Shown here piece after piece: positions 1-11,941 of a stretch of DNA of 64,000 bases (position 1 is its first letter; every line of letters starts with the position of its first letter). The position numbers and the translations under genes were made by a program. A model generated the notes under the pieces. It saw nothing but the letters and a program-made list of their open reading frames with translations, did not search any database and was not told the origin of the DNA. Where the stretch lies: positions 19,968,938 through 20,032,937 of the forward strand of contig CM069598.1 of NCBI GenBank assembly GCA_035771175.1, read 5' to 3'. The DNA is from Paratinospora sagittata. Its lineage: Eukaryota > Streptophyta > Magnoliopsida > Ranunculales > Menispermaceae.

Positions 1-81
1 TGATATACATGTACATTTTGTGCTTATTGTTCATATCTTTGAGTATGTTTTTATTAGTGTCTGATTGATTACTATCCACAT
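1..81 (+). mobile_element. 3' internal remnant of A-family element A1
   Basis: This stretch matches the sequence at 21222-21302, just upstream of the 3' LTR of the A2 element. The roughly 150 bases that carry the polypurine tract in A2 are deleted here, so the internal remnant joins the LTR directly. The rest of the element lies outside the window. Confidence 0.7.
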
Positions 82-2328
82 TGTCAATGTAACTACTCTA
101 ACCTAGTTTTATTTTGATGACTGCAAACAACATACTTGTGTTAACTAATCTCTTTCACTCAGTTATTTCAGTGCTAACTAGATATATCTAATGGATTTAA
201 CTACATTGTCAAGGCATGTGGAAGGAACAACACCTTACGAAGATTCAAGAGCTCCATGGTTGTATTTCTTTATTAGAATCTTAGTGTTGTAAAGTAACAT
301 TTACTTGTTCCAACCACACATGATTTGCATTTTTTCAAAAATCATTTATATAGTTTATTATTCTCATGCATATACATTATTATATAATTAATCATGCATG
401 CACATATGTTAGTTTGATAATTATGCTATCACTTAGTTATAATTGTTTATCATACATATATTGATCAGTGTTCAACATGCATTCATCTTGTCAACTTTGC
501 ATGGTTTTATCGTTCCACGTGAATTGTACTTATTGCGTTGATCATTGGTTTAATCGATCGAATCACTCATGTTTAACTGTGTTAATTATATCTTAATCAT
601 GTCAAAAATATTTTAAAATGTTTCTAAATGTTAATATATGTTTTTGACAATGTTCTAAACCTATTATCATAAAACATTGAGTTTCTTTCACTTGTCAGTG
701 AAGGAACGCGCTCCTCTAGGAAAGAATGTGCTTCTAAGCTTTTTCTCGAGACTCAGTAATTTTTTATCAAGGTTTAAGGAATGCACTTCTTGTAAGAGGA
801 ACAAGCTCGTGGCTTTTCCCGAGACTCATAATTTTTCTGATCAGGGAAAAGAAACGCTCTCCTATTGCGAAGGACAAAATGGAAAAACTTTAAAAGTCAG
901 TGGTTCTTGTTAAAGGACCCCGTTCCTATGCCCAACGTACATGGCGAGGAACGCGCTTCTTAATTGGAGAGAAATTTGAGATTTTTCAGATTTCAAACCA
1001 GAAAAGCGCTCCTATGTTAAGGAGCGTGTTCCTTGGCCTCAGTGTGGTGTTTATTTATAAATACCACACTTGCTCATTTGAAGAACAACTTTAGCAAAAC
1101 CTAGAGAACTTGTGCATTTTTTGTATTAGTCTTTATGCAAGCGAAAAACAAGTTCTTGAGTGATTTAAACCTTCTTTGAAAGCAAAAGTTCACAATCTTC
1201 TTAATATTTATCCACATTTTTCCAAATCTTGAGAAACTTAAAGAGTTTCTCTTGTGCAAGTGTTCAAAACGATTCAAGTGCTATTTACATCTTCTATTGA
1301 GTCTTGATCGTGATTTCTCTCATCCAACTTCACACAAGAAGAATCTTGGAGCTTCAACCTTACCATTTCTACAACTAGATTCTTGTGATTTTTGTTTATT
1401 CAAATCAATTTTGTGTTTAGATTATCATCTTTAAAATTGATTTTGTATTGATTGTGTTTGTAAAACCCTATCTTGATCTTCATAACAAAATACCTTGTTT
1501 AGTGGTTTCATAAATAGTTTAAGATATCGATTCATGTGTTAACATTATATTATATTGAATCAAAGTTTTTGATCATACTTGATTTGTTTGATACTTGATC
1601 TTAATCACATATTCATTTAGAATCATCAAGTTTTGATCATCACGGTATATTGATTATCAAGCTTTAAACTTATCATTGTTTAGAATCAGTATCTTGATAG
1701 TTGTGCATATTCGATTCACTGTTTTACATCTTATATATATTTGAATCGAATGCATTTGAGAAAAACCTATTTCAACACTTTGCATCATTTAGAATCATAG
1801 TGGTTGGAATAGTATTGTTGACTCATTCAAAATTGTAAGCTTATATTGTTAAGAGTGTTATTGAACACTTCTCTATATCTTTTGTAATCTTGATGTATTG
1901 TTGACTTGATTAAGTCAACCAGGATATTAACATACTTTGTACGACACGTAACCACACCCGTAAGTCGATTACAAGTAGTGGCTTTCTAGCCAAGCCCTAG
2001 TATAGGCTAGATTTTGGCTTTCTAACCAAGCCCTGATGTAGGTTAGTGGTTGTGGCTTTTTTAACCAAGCCCTTGTGTCGGTTAGAGTGTAAACGACTTC
2101 TAATCACGTTGGTAAGTGATTAACCAATAGTGTATTGGGAAATCCTGATCATGGTGATTGGGTAGTGGACGTAGGATCAAGGGGAACTGAACCACTCTGA
2201 ATTCTTTGTGTTCATTTATTTTCTTGCATTTGTTATTTGGATTGTTACCGATTGCGCATATTACTTGTTTAATTAAAATATCCGAAAGGTCGCGCAAAAA
2301 TCCGCCAAGTCCAATTACTTGGCCAACA
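82..2328 (+). mobile_element. A-family LTR (A1), SIRE-like Ty1/copia
   Basis: A 2.25-kb LTR running from TGTCAATGTAACTAC to CTTGGCCAACA. It is colinear with 21457-23697 and, inverted, with 30535-32782. The U3 (about 690-1050) repeats variants of GGAACGCGCTCC ahead of a TATA-like tttataaatacc near 1050. The transcribed part (1944-2125) holds a run of small hairpins with AAGCCC- or ACCCGTAA-type loops. The distal end has a short deletion compared with the other copies. The right flank gives no testable duplication because the left end lies outside the window. Confidence 0.85.
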
Positions 2329-2626
2329 GAGAGGTATAGGTTGGTCTCAATCCTGTAAGTTGAGTAGTGTAACTGTGGTTCTCACACTCGGAAGTTGAGA
2401 AAAAGTGTAACGGTTTGGTTCTCACTTGTAAGAGAATCTCTTAGTGAAGCGATTTGAAAATTCTAACTGAGGAGGTTAAGTAGTGGAGGTAGGCAAGTAG
2501 TTGAACCACTATAAATCGATCGTGTCAATTGATTTAATTTTTTCTGCACTTTATTATTTTCCATTAGATTAATTTTAATTATCTAAGTGTCCAATTCACC
2601 CCCTCTTGGACATACCTGGGCCAACA
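2329..2626 (+). mobile_element. 3' end fragment of a SIRE-like LTR
   Basis: Resembles the last 300 bases of the B-type LTRs. It has hairpin units such as TCTCA...TGAG and GTTCTC...GAGAAT, the conserved ACCACTATAAATC block, and the terminal TCACCCCCTCTTGGAC...GGGCCAACA. It sits between the end of A1 and a truncated B LTR, so it is a leftover of another insertion or of recombination between LTRs. Confidence 0.7.
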
Positions 2627-3130
2627 AAGTTATCAAAATTAAGGTTAAAAAGAGTTAAATATTACATTGTAGAACCATTACTCGAAATCTCTTTTCAGCA
2701 AAACAATACTTATTCTGAAAGACTTTGAAATTCAAAGAAAAATGATTTCTATCAAATTTGTTCGAAGGTTTTTCAATCATTTTTCTGAACCATTTGAACA
2801 ATTCTCTGAACGTTTGATTTGATCCAAAAAGCTTAAGTATTGATTTGATTAATCGTATTTTTGGAAAATCAAATTTTAAAGAATAATTGTTTTTAGTGTC
2901 TTTTAGGACGCTAATGCAGTGGCTAGTCACTTAACCAAGCCAACACTGCAGGATGCTGATGGTTTCTGGGTTCAAATGCTTATCATTCACTTCAGGACGC
3001 TGATCAAGTATGAGAGTCCTCGTTGAATGAACTTGAAAACCAGCAACTGCAAGTCAAGACACTAATAGTGCATTAGCGCCCTTGTCTGAAAATTCAACGT
3101 TTCTGGTATTAAACTTGTCAGGACGCTAAC
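2627..3130 (+). mobile_element. B1 5' LTR, proximal part
   Basis: Colinear with 35549-36085 of the B1 3' LTR; the first ~140 bases of the LTR are absent. It carries the U3 motif AGGACGCTAATG and its inverted partner ATTAGCGCCCT. It stops at 3130, where a D-type LTR begins, and the same LTR resumes at 17322. Confidence 0.8.
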
Positions 3131-3221
3131 TGTAACACCACGTAATTTTAATCAAATACCTACGTTGACTTATACGCGTATCGATATAATACACATATTT
3201 TGTACGTAGGAGTCAATATAT

Positions 3222-4746
3222 TGTTCAGTTGCATATTTAGTTATGTTTTAAATAAGTTTAGTATGATTTATGCATTAGTTTGGTTAGTTTGTCTTAGTTT
3301 TGATCTATTTGTTAGTTTAGTCACATTTTGGTATAATATGCTTCATTTCAGTTTTTAATTTTATAAGTTGATAGATTTTATTATCTAAGTGTGTTACTAA
3401 TTAGATTTGCTTTGTTTTGTAGGTATTTAGATGATGTGAATGTGAGTTTGGATAATGGAAACAAAGTACAAGAAGTTAGAATGAATATACATGTTCAAGA
3501 GGTGTGAAAGATAGAAGAAAAAGGAAGAAAGATGCAAAATATACATATTCTGGGCATCACAGCGTTGCACAAAAACCAAACTACGCTAGTTTTGTATTTT
3601 GGCCATAACTTTCTCAATTTAACTCTGAATTGGACGCGGTTTATTTCTACTTATTCCTTAATTGAAATAATACAAGACGAGAGTGTTTTGAGGGGGATAT
3701 GGATTGTAAAAAAAAAAAAAAAATGGTGAGGAAGAAAGTGGAGATGTAACAGAATTAAAAACTTTTTAATTTCGTTGCGAACTTTCCAAATTTGACTTAG
3801 ACTCCTCTTGGACGACTTCCTATTTGCTTGGGCACATAAATTCATCATTTTTTAGGGTTTCTAAAGGGGAGAGAGGAGGATAAAGTGGAGAACGAAGGCA
3901 AGACGGCTAGGGTTTGGAAGCGAGGAGAAGAGCAAGATTGAAGACATTGAAGATTCTCCTACACTTTCTCTTCCATTTACTTAGTTTTTCTGGTTTTAGA
4001 TTTAAGTCCATCATGTTATTTTATGCTTTTATCTTTCTATTTATGAACTAAATCCTCTATCTAGAGGTGTAGAATGATTCGAACTTTATACTATACTGTA
4101 GGTTTTATTGTTTGAGTATTGTTAATGAAGTTTTCTAGTTTATTTATATTTTTTCGAGTTTAATGCTTTTGATTCCTTGGCCACGGATTATATGAATATA
4201 GACTTCAGGTAGATGCTCCAAAAGAGGGTACCTTGGGTTGGAACAAGGAAAATATCACTTAGGCAATCGCAAGAGTCAAAAGGAGATCGAGAACCTTTGA
4301 AGTAGTCAAAAGGAATCACAGAACTTAATGAGTTATTATCATCTTAGGTTTTCGTCGAAAGAGCAAAGCCAAGATGATAATAATATGATATAATTGGTGC
4401 TCCAAAAGAGGGAATTAGAAACGTTAAGATTTTCGACTTATAAACGAAAGAACTGATTTAATGATAAATATATGTATTAAGGCATACTTGAGAGTAAGTG
4501 ACATTGAACCTCTAGACCATTCTATTTCTGATTTTTTATCTATTTCTATTGCATGCTTAGTTTACTTTCTAGCTATTTAATTGTTTATTTATTTCACTTA
4601 ATAACTCAAATCTAATTTTTTAAAATAAAGTTGGGGTTAGTGAAATGGTATTTAGTGTGAGTGTCAATCCTAGAGGACGACAATCCAATATCTCATCGAT
4701 TTTATATTATAACTTGACACCTTACCCTTGCGGTTTGCATTCAACA
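3222..4746 (+). mobile_element. C2 solo LTR, duplication tatat
   Basis: A 1.5-kb TG...CA unit flanked by tatat at 3217-3221 and 4747-4751. It is colinear with C1 (25063-26618), including the block around 3580 (ggccataactttctcaattt) and the distal part with the cctagaggacgacaa and ttgcggtttgca blocks. No coding sequence is present, so it is a solo LTR. The ORF at 3532-3729 lies within the LTR and looks like chance. Lineage is not certain; the LTR style is that of Ty3/gypsy elements. Confidence 0.8.
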
Positions 4747-4751
4747 TATAT

Positions 4752-5642
4752 GCGTATATGAAAATACATGCAAAATACGTTAAAGTAATAAATTAAATAT
4801 GAGAATTGTTTATTAAATGAATGGTATGATGAAATAAAATGAAATCTAATGGAGTAGGTTGGTTAATTAAATATGGGAATTGAGTTGATGATTAAATGAA
4901 TGAAAATAAAATTAAATGATGTGGAGTTGTTTACTGAGGGAAGTTGTTTTATTAAATAATGATGAGGTGCATGGACTCATAATAAAGTAATTCTCATCCT
5001 TTTGATTTCATTTTAAATATTTTGTTGAAGGAAGAAAAAAAACAATTAAAAGTGAAAAGAAAGATGGACGCACAAATACGAGAGAGAAAACGTCCGCCGA
5101 AGGAGAACGACGCTATTACAGTCCATCCGTTATGCCAGTAAGCCATTTTTCTTTTGTTTCATTACAAAATTAATCTTTACCTAGTGTATGATATTTTTAT
5201 CAGTATAATTTTTGCTATAAGAGGTGCTTTTCTGTGTTTCTAAAAATAAAATTTGGACCCACTTTGAGTGAAAATATGTAAAAATGATATATTATGACTC
5301 TTATAGATGTGTAAATATTAGATATGTGATTGATTTGTGTTCACATATATTATTGGTGCCAGTATAGTCACCGAAAGCTAACTTTGACACTCGAGCGCTT
5401 TGGAACCATGTCACACTCTGCTGAAATTCCTGTTTAAAACCATAGAATTGTAAAGAACTGAATTATGGACATTTTGATACCAAAATTATGATTTTTGGGT
5501 ATCGATTAATATTTTTAATATATATCTGACTGAATTTGGTAAATACGACAAACTTGAATATTAGTGAAAATGTGGTTGGAAAGGCCTGTTTTTATTATCC
5601 ATTACCTTAGAAATAATAATCATGAGGGCTGTGTAAAATATT
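4752..5642 (+). repeat. D2 LTR interior, no gene seen
   Basis: AT-rich DNA continuing the D2 LTR after the C2 insertion. No coding sequence, RNA gene or structured repeat could be recognised. Confidence 0.5.
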
Positions 5643-6707
5643 TGTGACGCCCTCACGTGATTTTTAGATCGAAATGGAATTATGAGAATTAATTGTATGA
5701 ATTGGAGAGTAAGAATTAAATGATTAATTGATAAAAAATAAATATAATAATTTGATTATGGATTATCTGGGAATGGTTATATATGACAGGATTATATCGT
5801 TGATAAGACACGAATAGTAGAATGGTCGTAGGTAGTAGGTCTACATGGTACCACTGTGAGTATTTCTGTACTATGGTTATTCTATATATGACATTATAGA
5901 TATAAAATGCTTTTGACTTGATAAGCATGTTATGATTATTGTGCATGAGTTGAACATGAAATGATTTTGAAATGAAGCACGCGTTAGATTTGCAAGAGCA
6001 GACTAACTGCATAAGGTCGATTCTTGGATAAGCCTCAGGAACTAGTCCCATGTGAGTAACTGGATTTGTACTCACATACTAGAAGATTGTCATGGTTGGA
6101 GTAAAAACCCAAAATTGATGATTATATAGAAATAGGTAATGAGAGAACTGTGGCTACTCTTGTTGCGGCCAAATGAGAGGTTAGACCCACTCTATTACTT
6201 AGAAAGAGGGAGATGGAAGAGAAATGTCTTAATCTATTAATGCATCTCTTGTAATGAAAATTATGATGATCCTGTATGTATTTCTTTCCATGTTTCATGT
6301 TATTTATAAATGGAATTGCTCAACATGCATGTTTTACTTATTAATGTATATATAGTGTCATTGTTAGAAATATTCACCGAGCTTATTGTAGCTCGCCCCA
6401 TCTTATGTATGTATGGTTTGAGGATTTGGAAAAATGTTATTTTGGTTTATCTATATGTAAAATCGTATGTATATATATATATATATATTATCACTAGTTG
6501 AGCAGAGTGATGATGTATATGATGTGAGAAAAATGAATTTAGGATTTATGTGAATGAATGTGAATTATGTTTTATGGATTTGGAATTTGATTTGATCAGG
6601 TAGAGCAGACTTGTGTTAGTCAATATTTTAGAAAGGTTATGTCATTTTTTTTATGGAATTTGATGTATAAAAAAGGCTGACACAGTATTGTATATGTCGG
6701 TGTGACA
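5643..6707 (+). mobile_element. D3, Tekay-like solo LTR
   Basis: Starts TGTGACGCCCTCACGTG and ends GTCGGTGTGACA, about 1.07 kb. It contains the caccgagcttattgtagctcgcccc region (6376-6400), comparable to the gagctcaccccattgct block at 7432 and 16883 in the D1 LTRs. A duplication of atatt type is possible but not clean. An (AT)n run lies at about 6470-6488. The minus-strand ORF 5716-6075 is a chance ORF. Confidence 0.6.
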
Positions 6708-6734
6708 TATATAATATTATGTGTCGGTCATGAC

Positions 6735-7881
6735 GTTACTAGTACAGATCTAATTTCAACAAGTGAAAGTAACCCTAAAGAACTCTCTCGAAAAAAATAT
6801 AGACCCCCATAGTGGGACGGTACCTTCCTTGGGACCGTCCCCATGGGGGGCCAGTCCCCTTCATTTCCACCCAGTCAGTCCCTGTTCTCTCTCTTTTTCT
6901 TAGACCCTTTGCGCTCTCCTGCGTCCCTGCACACGTCAAAAAGTTAAAATAAAATGCTACATCATTACAAGTGTATTAAGGTGGGAAATGAAGGCTAAGT
7001 TTGCATTTCTTACTTGTTTAATAATGAATTACATAACATTACGCATCATATCCGTTACCTTGCTTTACTTCGTGCATGAGGCTATCTATCATAAATGCTA
7101 AATTCATAACCATGGGTGCTATGCCGTTACGCTAGACCATGATTAAGGGAGTTGGATATTGTATCCATAAGTTGTTATGTCAATACGCTGGACCATGAGG
7201 TAGCTCTGTCACTGGTTAGCACTGGAACTCATGAGATCCCTCAGTTGCTTCATGTTGCATTGACGCCTTGGCTCACAGGTTGCGAGTGAATTGTGTTTGG
7301 CCTGTGAGGCCGTGTGGTCACCATTTATTGCTTGATTGTATTGTTGTTGCATAACTATTTGATGAGTGTTCTTTTATACTTATTATTATGCATGTAAGAT
7401 TTGTTTACTCTGCTTGATCTCACTGACCTATTGAGCTCACCCCATTGCTAATCTTTCCAGGGAATTAAGATGGGTCAGGTTGGAATTATTCTGGGGGCTA
7501 TGGCCAAACCTGGTCCATGTCGGGACTTTTGTGTATGTACTCTCCCCAGGTCCTATCAGATCGGTCTAGCTATGGTGGTGGTGGTTTTAGGCTTTTAGAC
7601 ACCTCTCTTTTGACTACTCCTTTTTTTTTTATTTTTTTTATTTTGGTACTTTTGTAAGTGCTTCGCCCTTCTTACCTTTCTTTTGTCTTTTTGTTATAAA
7701 AGAATGTAATAATTAACAAACTATGTTTTCAATGTAATAGTATTTTCTTTAATAATTTTCGTTGTATTGTTATTGATGTGGGTCACTATGCTTCTGTATA
7801 TGCAACTCTGATCGAGTAGTTTGAGCATTCGACTCCCCAACTGTCACACATCGTGCTAGATTGATCAGGCAGGGTGTGACA
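6735..7881 (+). mobile_element. D1 5' LTR (Tekay-like chromovirus)
   Basis: Colinear with the D1 3' LTR (16129-17321) from about 6745 onward; the first ~50 bases do not align. Shared landmarks are the palindromic gggacggt...accgtcccc near 6815-6843, the cttcatgttgcattgacg block and the end ggcagggtgtgaca. The 5' and 3' copies differ by scattered substitutions and short indels, so the insertion is not recent. Confidence 0.8.
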
Positions 7882-7888
7882 GTTATTA

Positions 7889-7900
7889 TAGTATCAGAGC
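7889..7900 (+). other. D1 primer-binding site
   Basis: tagtatcagagc starts 8 bases after the LTR end. It matches the plant initiator-Met tRNA primer site TGGTATCAGAGC with one change near its 5' end. Confidence 0.8.
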
Positions 7901-8019
7901 ATGGTCTTGGATACTGCCTACCACCCCTCTTTTACGAAATAATACTAATTTATTTAAAAAAATTATATAATATCTACATATGTATCTACTTATAAAAAAA
8001 ATATTTACCGGATCATTTG

Positions 8020-8277
8020 CTGACTAGTTGGGGTCGGGTCGGGCCTGCCACAACAAGGGTTGGCCCCTCACAGCCCCAACAAGGGTCGACCCCCTTGTTT
8101 TGTTATTTACCAACCCCCCCTTGTTATTCTCTATAAATAGAGAGGGAGGAGGGGAGCTCCTTGACTCACCCTTCTTACCCCCCTTGTCTTTCTTCTCTCT
8201 ATACTAAATCTCTACACTTCTTTTACTCCATACTTTCTGTTTCTCTCCATAATTCATCTTCAAAAAAAAAAAACTTG
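8020..8277 (+). promoter_or_regulatory. Internal promoter of D1 ORF1
   Basis: A GC-rich block (8029-8095) repeats ggg-n-cccc palindromes such as gggttggcccc and gggtcgacccc, recalling the gggaccgtcccc repeats in the D1 LTR. A perfect TATA box, ctataaatag, lies at 8131-8140. A pyrimidine-rich leader and an A-run follow, with the ORF1 start codon at 8278. The layout of TATA, about 140-base leader and ATG is that of a plant RNA polymerase II promoter. Function is inferred. Confidence 0.65.
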
Positions 8278-9624
8278 ATGGAGCGAAGGCCAAAGAAGCC
8301 TAAGAAAAATGTTGAAGGTAAAAGTTCTCAACCTCCTCAACTCAGATTTTTCTCGTCAATACCAGCTCAGACAACAAGACTGGTAGTTCTACCAAAAAAT
8401 TACTATCTAATGCTTCACGACAAACTTGCTGCCTTAGGTTGGACACCGGTCATAAACCTTTAAAGGTGCATTTTTTGGTCCTCTGTTGCCTCATTTCATG
8501 AAAATTTAACAGTCAAAAACCCTGGTACTTTCACCATTACTACAAAAGTGAATGGTGTTGATATAACCCTCACGTTTGAAATACTGTCAGAGATTTTAGG
8601 AATCCTTGAAAGAGGACCACTCTGTGACATTTATACGTCTAGAGGCAGGGTAAGTGCGGTGCCAAGCTCTCGAAATATGTTTAGGTGTCTTGCTTCCTAG
8701 TTCGACTTCACTGTCACCAGGATCTTTACCAAAGAAATGAAAAAGCAATATAACCCTCTTATTCAAGTAATCATGTCAAACATTTTACCCCTACCCGGTA
8801 AAAGGTCTACCACCACTCATCCTCAATGTTTTTTGGCATACTGTTTAGTGAAGGAAATTCATGTGAATCTTCATTTTATCATCTTATGCCATATGAGACA
8901 TTGCACTCGGGGACGGACCTTCCTTCCTTACAGAGCATTACTAAACAAAGTGTTCCGTTGTTTCGAAGTTTTCCTTATCCCAACCAAGATAGCATCTCCC
9001 TTGTACAGTGACATCAACGAAACCATATTGAACCTGAGTGAAACCAAGAGAAGTCTCGCGGCAAAGAGTCAAGTCAATGAGCCAACTAAATGGGAAGATT
9101 TTTCGAAAATAAAGGTAGACACTCCTCCAGAAGAACTCGAAGACTTTAACTTTGATTTCTCCGATACACCGGTAAAGAAGATAAATCTTTTTATAGAAGG
9201 ATTCTTTTCTCCATCCTATACCGAAACCAATACTGACGCTCAACAACAGCTTGTGGACCAAATGAGAGAAATGATGCTGGCAACCGAGGAACGAATGATG
9301 AAAAACATGAGAGAACAATTTGAAGAATACAATCGTAGTCTCAAAGAAAATAAAGAGGCTATCGACTCACTGCTCAAGTGGCGTGAGGAATGCCACGCCG
9401 CAGTACCAAGGATTGCTCCTTCATTTCCAGGTGAGGCAGAATTTGGACAGTCGTTCCAACAAGCACAAGATTTGTCAGCGAATCTGAATCTCAACCTTGG
9501 AGGCTCTCAGTTTTTTAACCCAACGTTTGTTAGGCAAGTCATGAAGACTCCTATATACTCTCCTAGCATGGAACAGTTAGTATCTCAATTCTTCTCTGAA
9601 CATTTTGATTTCGTACCTCAGTAG
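8278..9624 (+). pseudogene. D1 ORF1: env-like/plant-transposon-domain protein upstream of gag
   Basis: A 448-codon frame broken only by two in-frame stops (8461, 8698), far better kept than the gag-pol behind it. The basic N terminus starts MERRPKKPKK. The middle (residues ~70-230) contains FHENLTVKN, CDIYTSRGR, FLAYCLVKEI and IILCHMRH. These align with D4 ORF1 on the minus strand (54678-54210 and 49998-49111) and with the middle of the SIRE env-like ORFs, a family usually called putative plant transposon protein or env-like. The C-terminal third (from ~DAQQQLVDQMREMM) is a predicted coiled coil. No signal peptide or membrane span was seen, so envelope function is doubtful. It lies between the PBS and gag, behind its own TATA box. 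An extra ORF before gag is known for Ogre/Tat elements but is not standard for Tekay-type elements. Confidence 0.75.
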
Positions 9625-10627
9625 TTTTCCCTCGATGAATCTAAAGTTTTAAATTTCATATTTTAGTTGTTGAAGTAGTCTTGCGGTAGTTTAAATTAGT
9701 TTCGTAGTAGGTTGAAGTATTTAGAAGTGATTTTAAGCATCCTTGTAATGGTTTGAATAGTTTGTAAAACTTTGTTAAAAAAAAAAAAAAAAAAACTTCA
9801 TGTCGGATTCTCGGCTCATGATATGCTAAAAGTTGTGCGATGTTGTGTGCTAGACTATTTGTGGTAGGCCCACTAGTCCGATGGATTTCTTCACTATTAA
9901 TAGGTTTGACGTGGTATAGGACACAACAAAGTCACACAAATACTGATGAAAAACTCGAGATGAGGTAACCTACCGACCTGCTGTGTAGCAGATTATTGCG
10001 GAAGGCCGACTTACCATCAATATTGTCAAGTTCACATGGATTGGGACATGAGAACTCGAAAGATAATAGTGGTAGACAGTTTTTCACAGGAATCTGCAAA
10101 AGGACCGCACACATATCCCCTTAACTAGACCACATCCCTTATCACCAAATTCATGCGAAATGGGATGTATGAATTTGGAGGATAATAGGAATCGTCAGGT
10201 CTTGGTGATTGGTGAGCATAGTCTAAATAGTGTAAAGATTTTTGACATATAGATGTAGGTGACAATACGAGGAAAAGGTCGTAGAAGTATTTTTGGTATG
10301 TACTAATGTTCAAAAACATAGATATTTTGACAAATACACAAGAAATTTTCGAAGTATTTTGAAAACTAAAATACTACGATAACAATCTTTGAAAAAACTA
10401 GAAATCACACTTTTGGTTTTGTTTTAGACCCACCTAAAAGTACGATGCCATGGTGCTCTAAGGCTCCTCATTTTCCCTATTACCTAGCCTAGAAAACTAG
10501 GAGGTTAACACCGATGAAACATCACTCAAGAACTATGCATGAACACTGCATCACGAATCGATCCTCCCTTTTTCCTCATAAATTATATCGCAAAACTTGT
10601 GCTAACATCAAGTCAATCTGCAGACAA
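9625..10627 (+). repeat. Spacer between ORF1 and gag with ~118-bp imperfect repeats
   Basis: Non-coding. An A-run lies at 9778-9795. After it, three imperfect repeats start near 9908, 10030 and 10148, sharing a tgg-n-tgggacatgagaac core followed by a gataatag-type block in the second and third units. Related sequence, inverted, lies in the equivalent place of D4 (48498-48830). The ORFs within it are chance products. Confidence 0.55.
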
Positions 10628-11941
10628 TGTCAGTACAAACAAGAATTCAGCACGACCCTAGCTGCTCTCAACAAATGTATGTGTTTATGCAGCCGTAAGA
10701 GGACACTGGATTTGAATTTACTCCCCATAGCACATAACATGCAACGAGCAGCAACACTGATATCCCGACAGCCGAACAAACTGCTGCAGTTTCTTCCAAT
10801 GGAGTAGCCGTATCGTTTAGCATGGAATAATTTTTCTGAGGCTTTACTGAATACATGAAAGCTTCAATGAGAGGTTCAGTCCAGAGTGTTGCTGATCAAC
10901 AAGTTGTCGTACCCCAGCCGCAATTGGAAACGGCTAAGCAGAAGATGGATCAATTGACCAGTCAAATTACGAAGTACAAACGACAACAGCCCATCACTTT
11001 TGATGGAAAACCCGACTCCGAAAAAGCCTGCAAATGGCTAGAAGAAACTCGAAAAGAGCTCGAGGCAATGAGAGCGTTTGAAGAAAGAAAGATTCCCCTT
11101 GTTGTTTACTAGTTGGTTGGAAACGCCAACTACTGGTGGAAAATGGTTAAGGAAGACCCTCAAGTAAATGTCAGTACCATGACATGGCCACAATTTGAAG
11201 CTGAGTTCATCAATAAATATTTTTCAAATGCTCTCAAGAGAAAGAAGAGATAGGAGTTCGAAAAACTCTTTCAATGAAGCATAGCAGTTTGGGAATGCGC
11301 AACCAAGTTCACGAAACTCTTAGTTTTCTCTCTCTACCATCACCACCGAGAGGGACAAATCCAAAAAGTTTTTTAACGGATTGAGGTCTGATATCAGGCA
11401 GGCCCTTTCCTTCCTAGAGCTTGATAATTTCAAAAAATTGGTGAACATGGCTATAAATTATGAGCAGGAAAAGATTGAGCAGGAACAGAGGTGAAACCAG
11501 GGAAAGCGAGTTATTGCTCCAGTACAACTGCCTCGTAGGAAGAGACCTTACCAACCAAATCAAAATGCGTTCCCCGAGATGGGTAACCCCCAAAACCCTC
11601 AGCTCTAGTTCGCTTCACCTGCTGTAGCCCAACAAACTTTCCAAAGGAACCCTCATAATCACCAAAATCAAATAGGCCAAAGAAATGGAAATAATCGGCG
11701 ATTTCCCGTACCTCATCTGAATCAACAACCGCCAGATCAAGATCGTATGTGCTTCAAGTGTGGCCAGGTGGGCCACGTTCAAAAAAATTGTCCTCTACCA
11801 GCCCCTGGACAACCCAGAGCCCCAGCTGCACCAGTTCAGCAAGCAGCCCCGACAGTCCCACCACCAACTAGACAGCAACAAAGCCCCAGGAAGCAAGGAG
11901 ACGCCTACGCTATTCCTAGACAATTGATGCCTGAAAAAAAT
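10628..11941 (+). pseudogene. D1 gag, Ty3/gypsy, decayed
   Basis: Retrotransposon capsid/nucleocapsid protein. The likely start is the ATG at 10626-10628. The recognisable part begins with ITFDGKPDSEKACKWLEE and continues through NANYWWKMVKED and FEAEFINKYFS, the gag layout of chromoviruses. A perfect CCHC zinc knuckle, CFKCGQVGHVQKNC, lies at 11750-11791, followed by a Pro/Gln-rich linker. Several stops and frameshifts break the frame. It would have formed virus-like particles with pol packaged inside; this copy cannot. Confidence 0.85.

Larger units (their letters stand above)
3131..6734 (+). mobile_element. D2, Tekay-like LTR, split by C2 and D3
   Basis: Starts TGTAACACCACG, a chromovirus-type LTR start, directly against the B1 LTR. 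It is interrupted by solo LTR C2 (3222-4746) and by another LTR (D3, 5643-6707). The last piece, ending near tcggtcatgac at 6734, is tentative. Without the inserts it is about 1 kb. It may be a solo LTR, or what is left of an element replaced by D1 through recombination. Confidence 0.55.

Noticed and set aside
5716..6075. Minus-strand 119-codon ORF
   Set aside because: It lies inside the D3 LTR, has no recognisable motif and an AT-driven composition.
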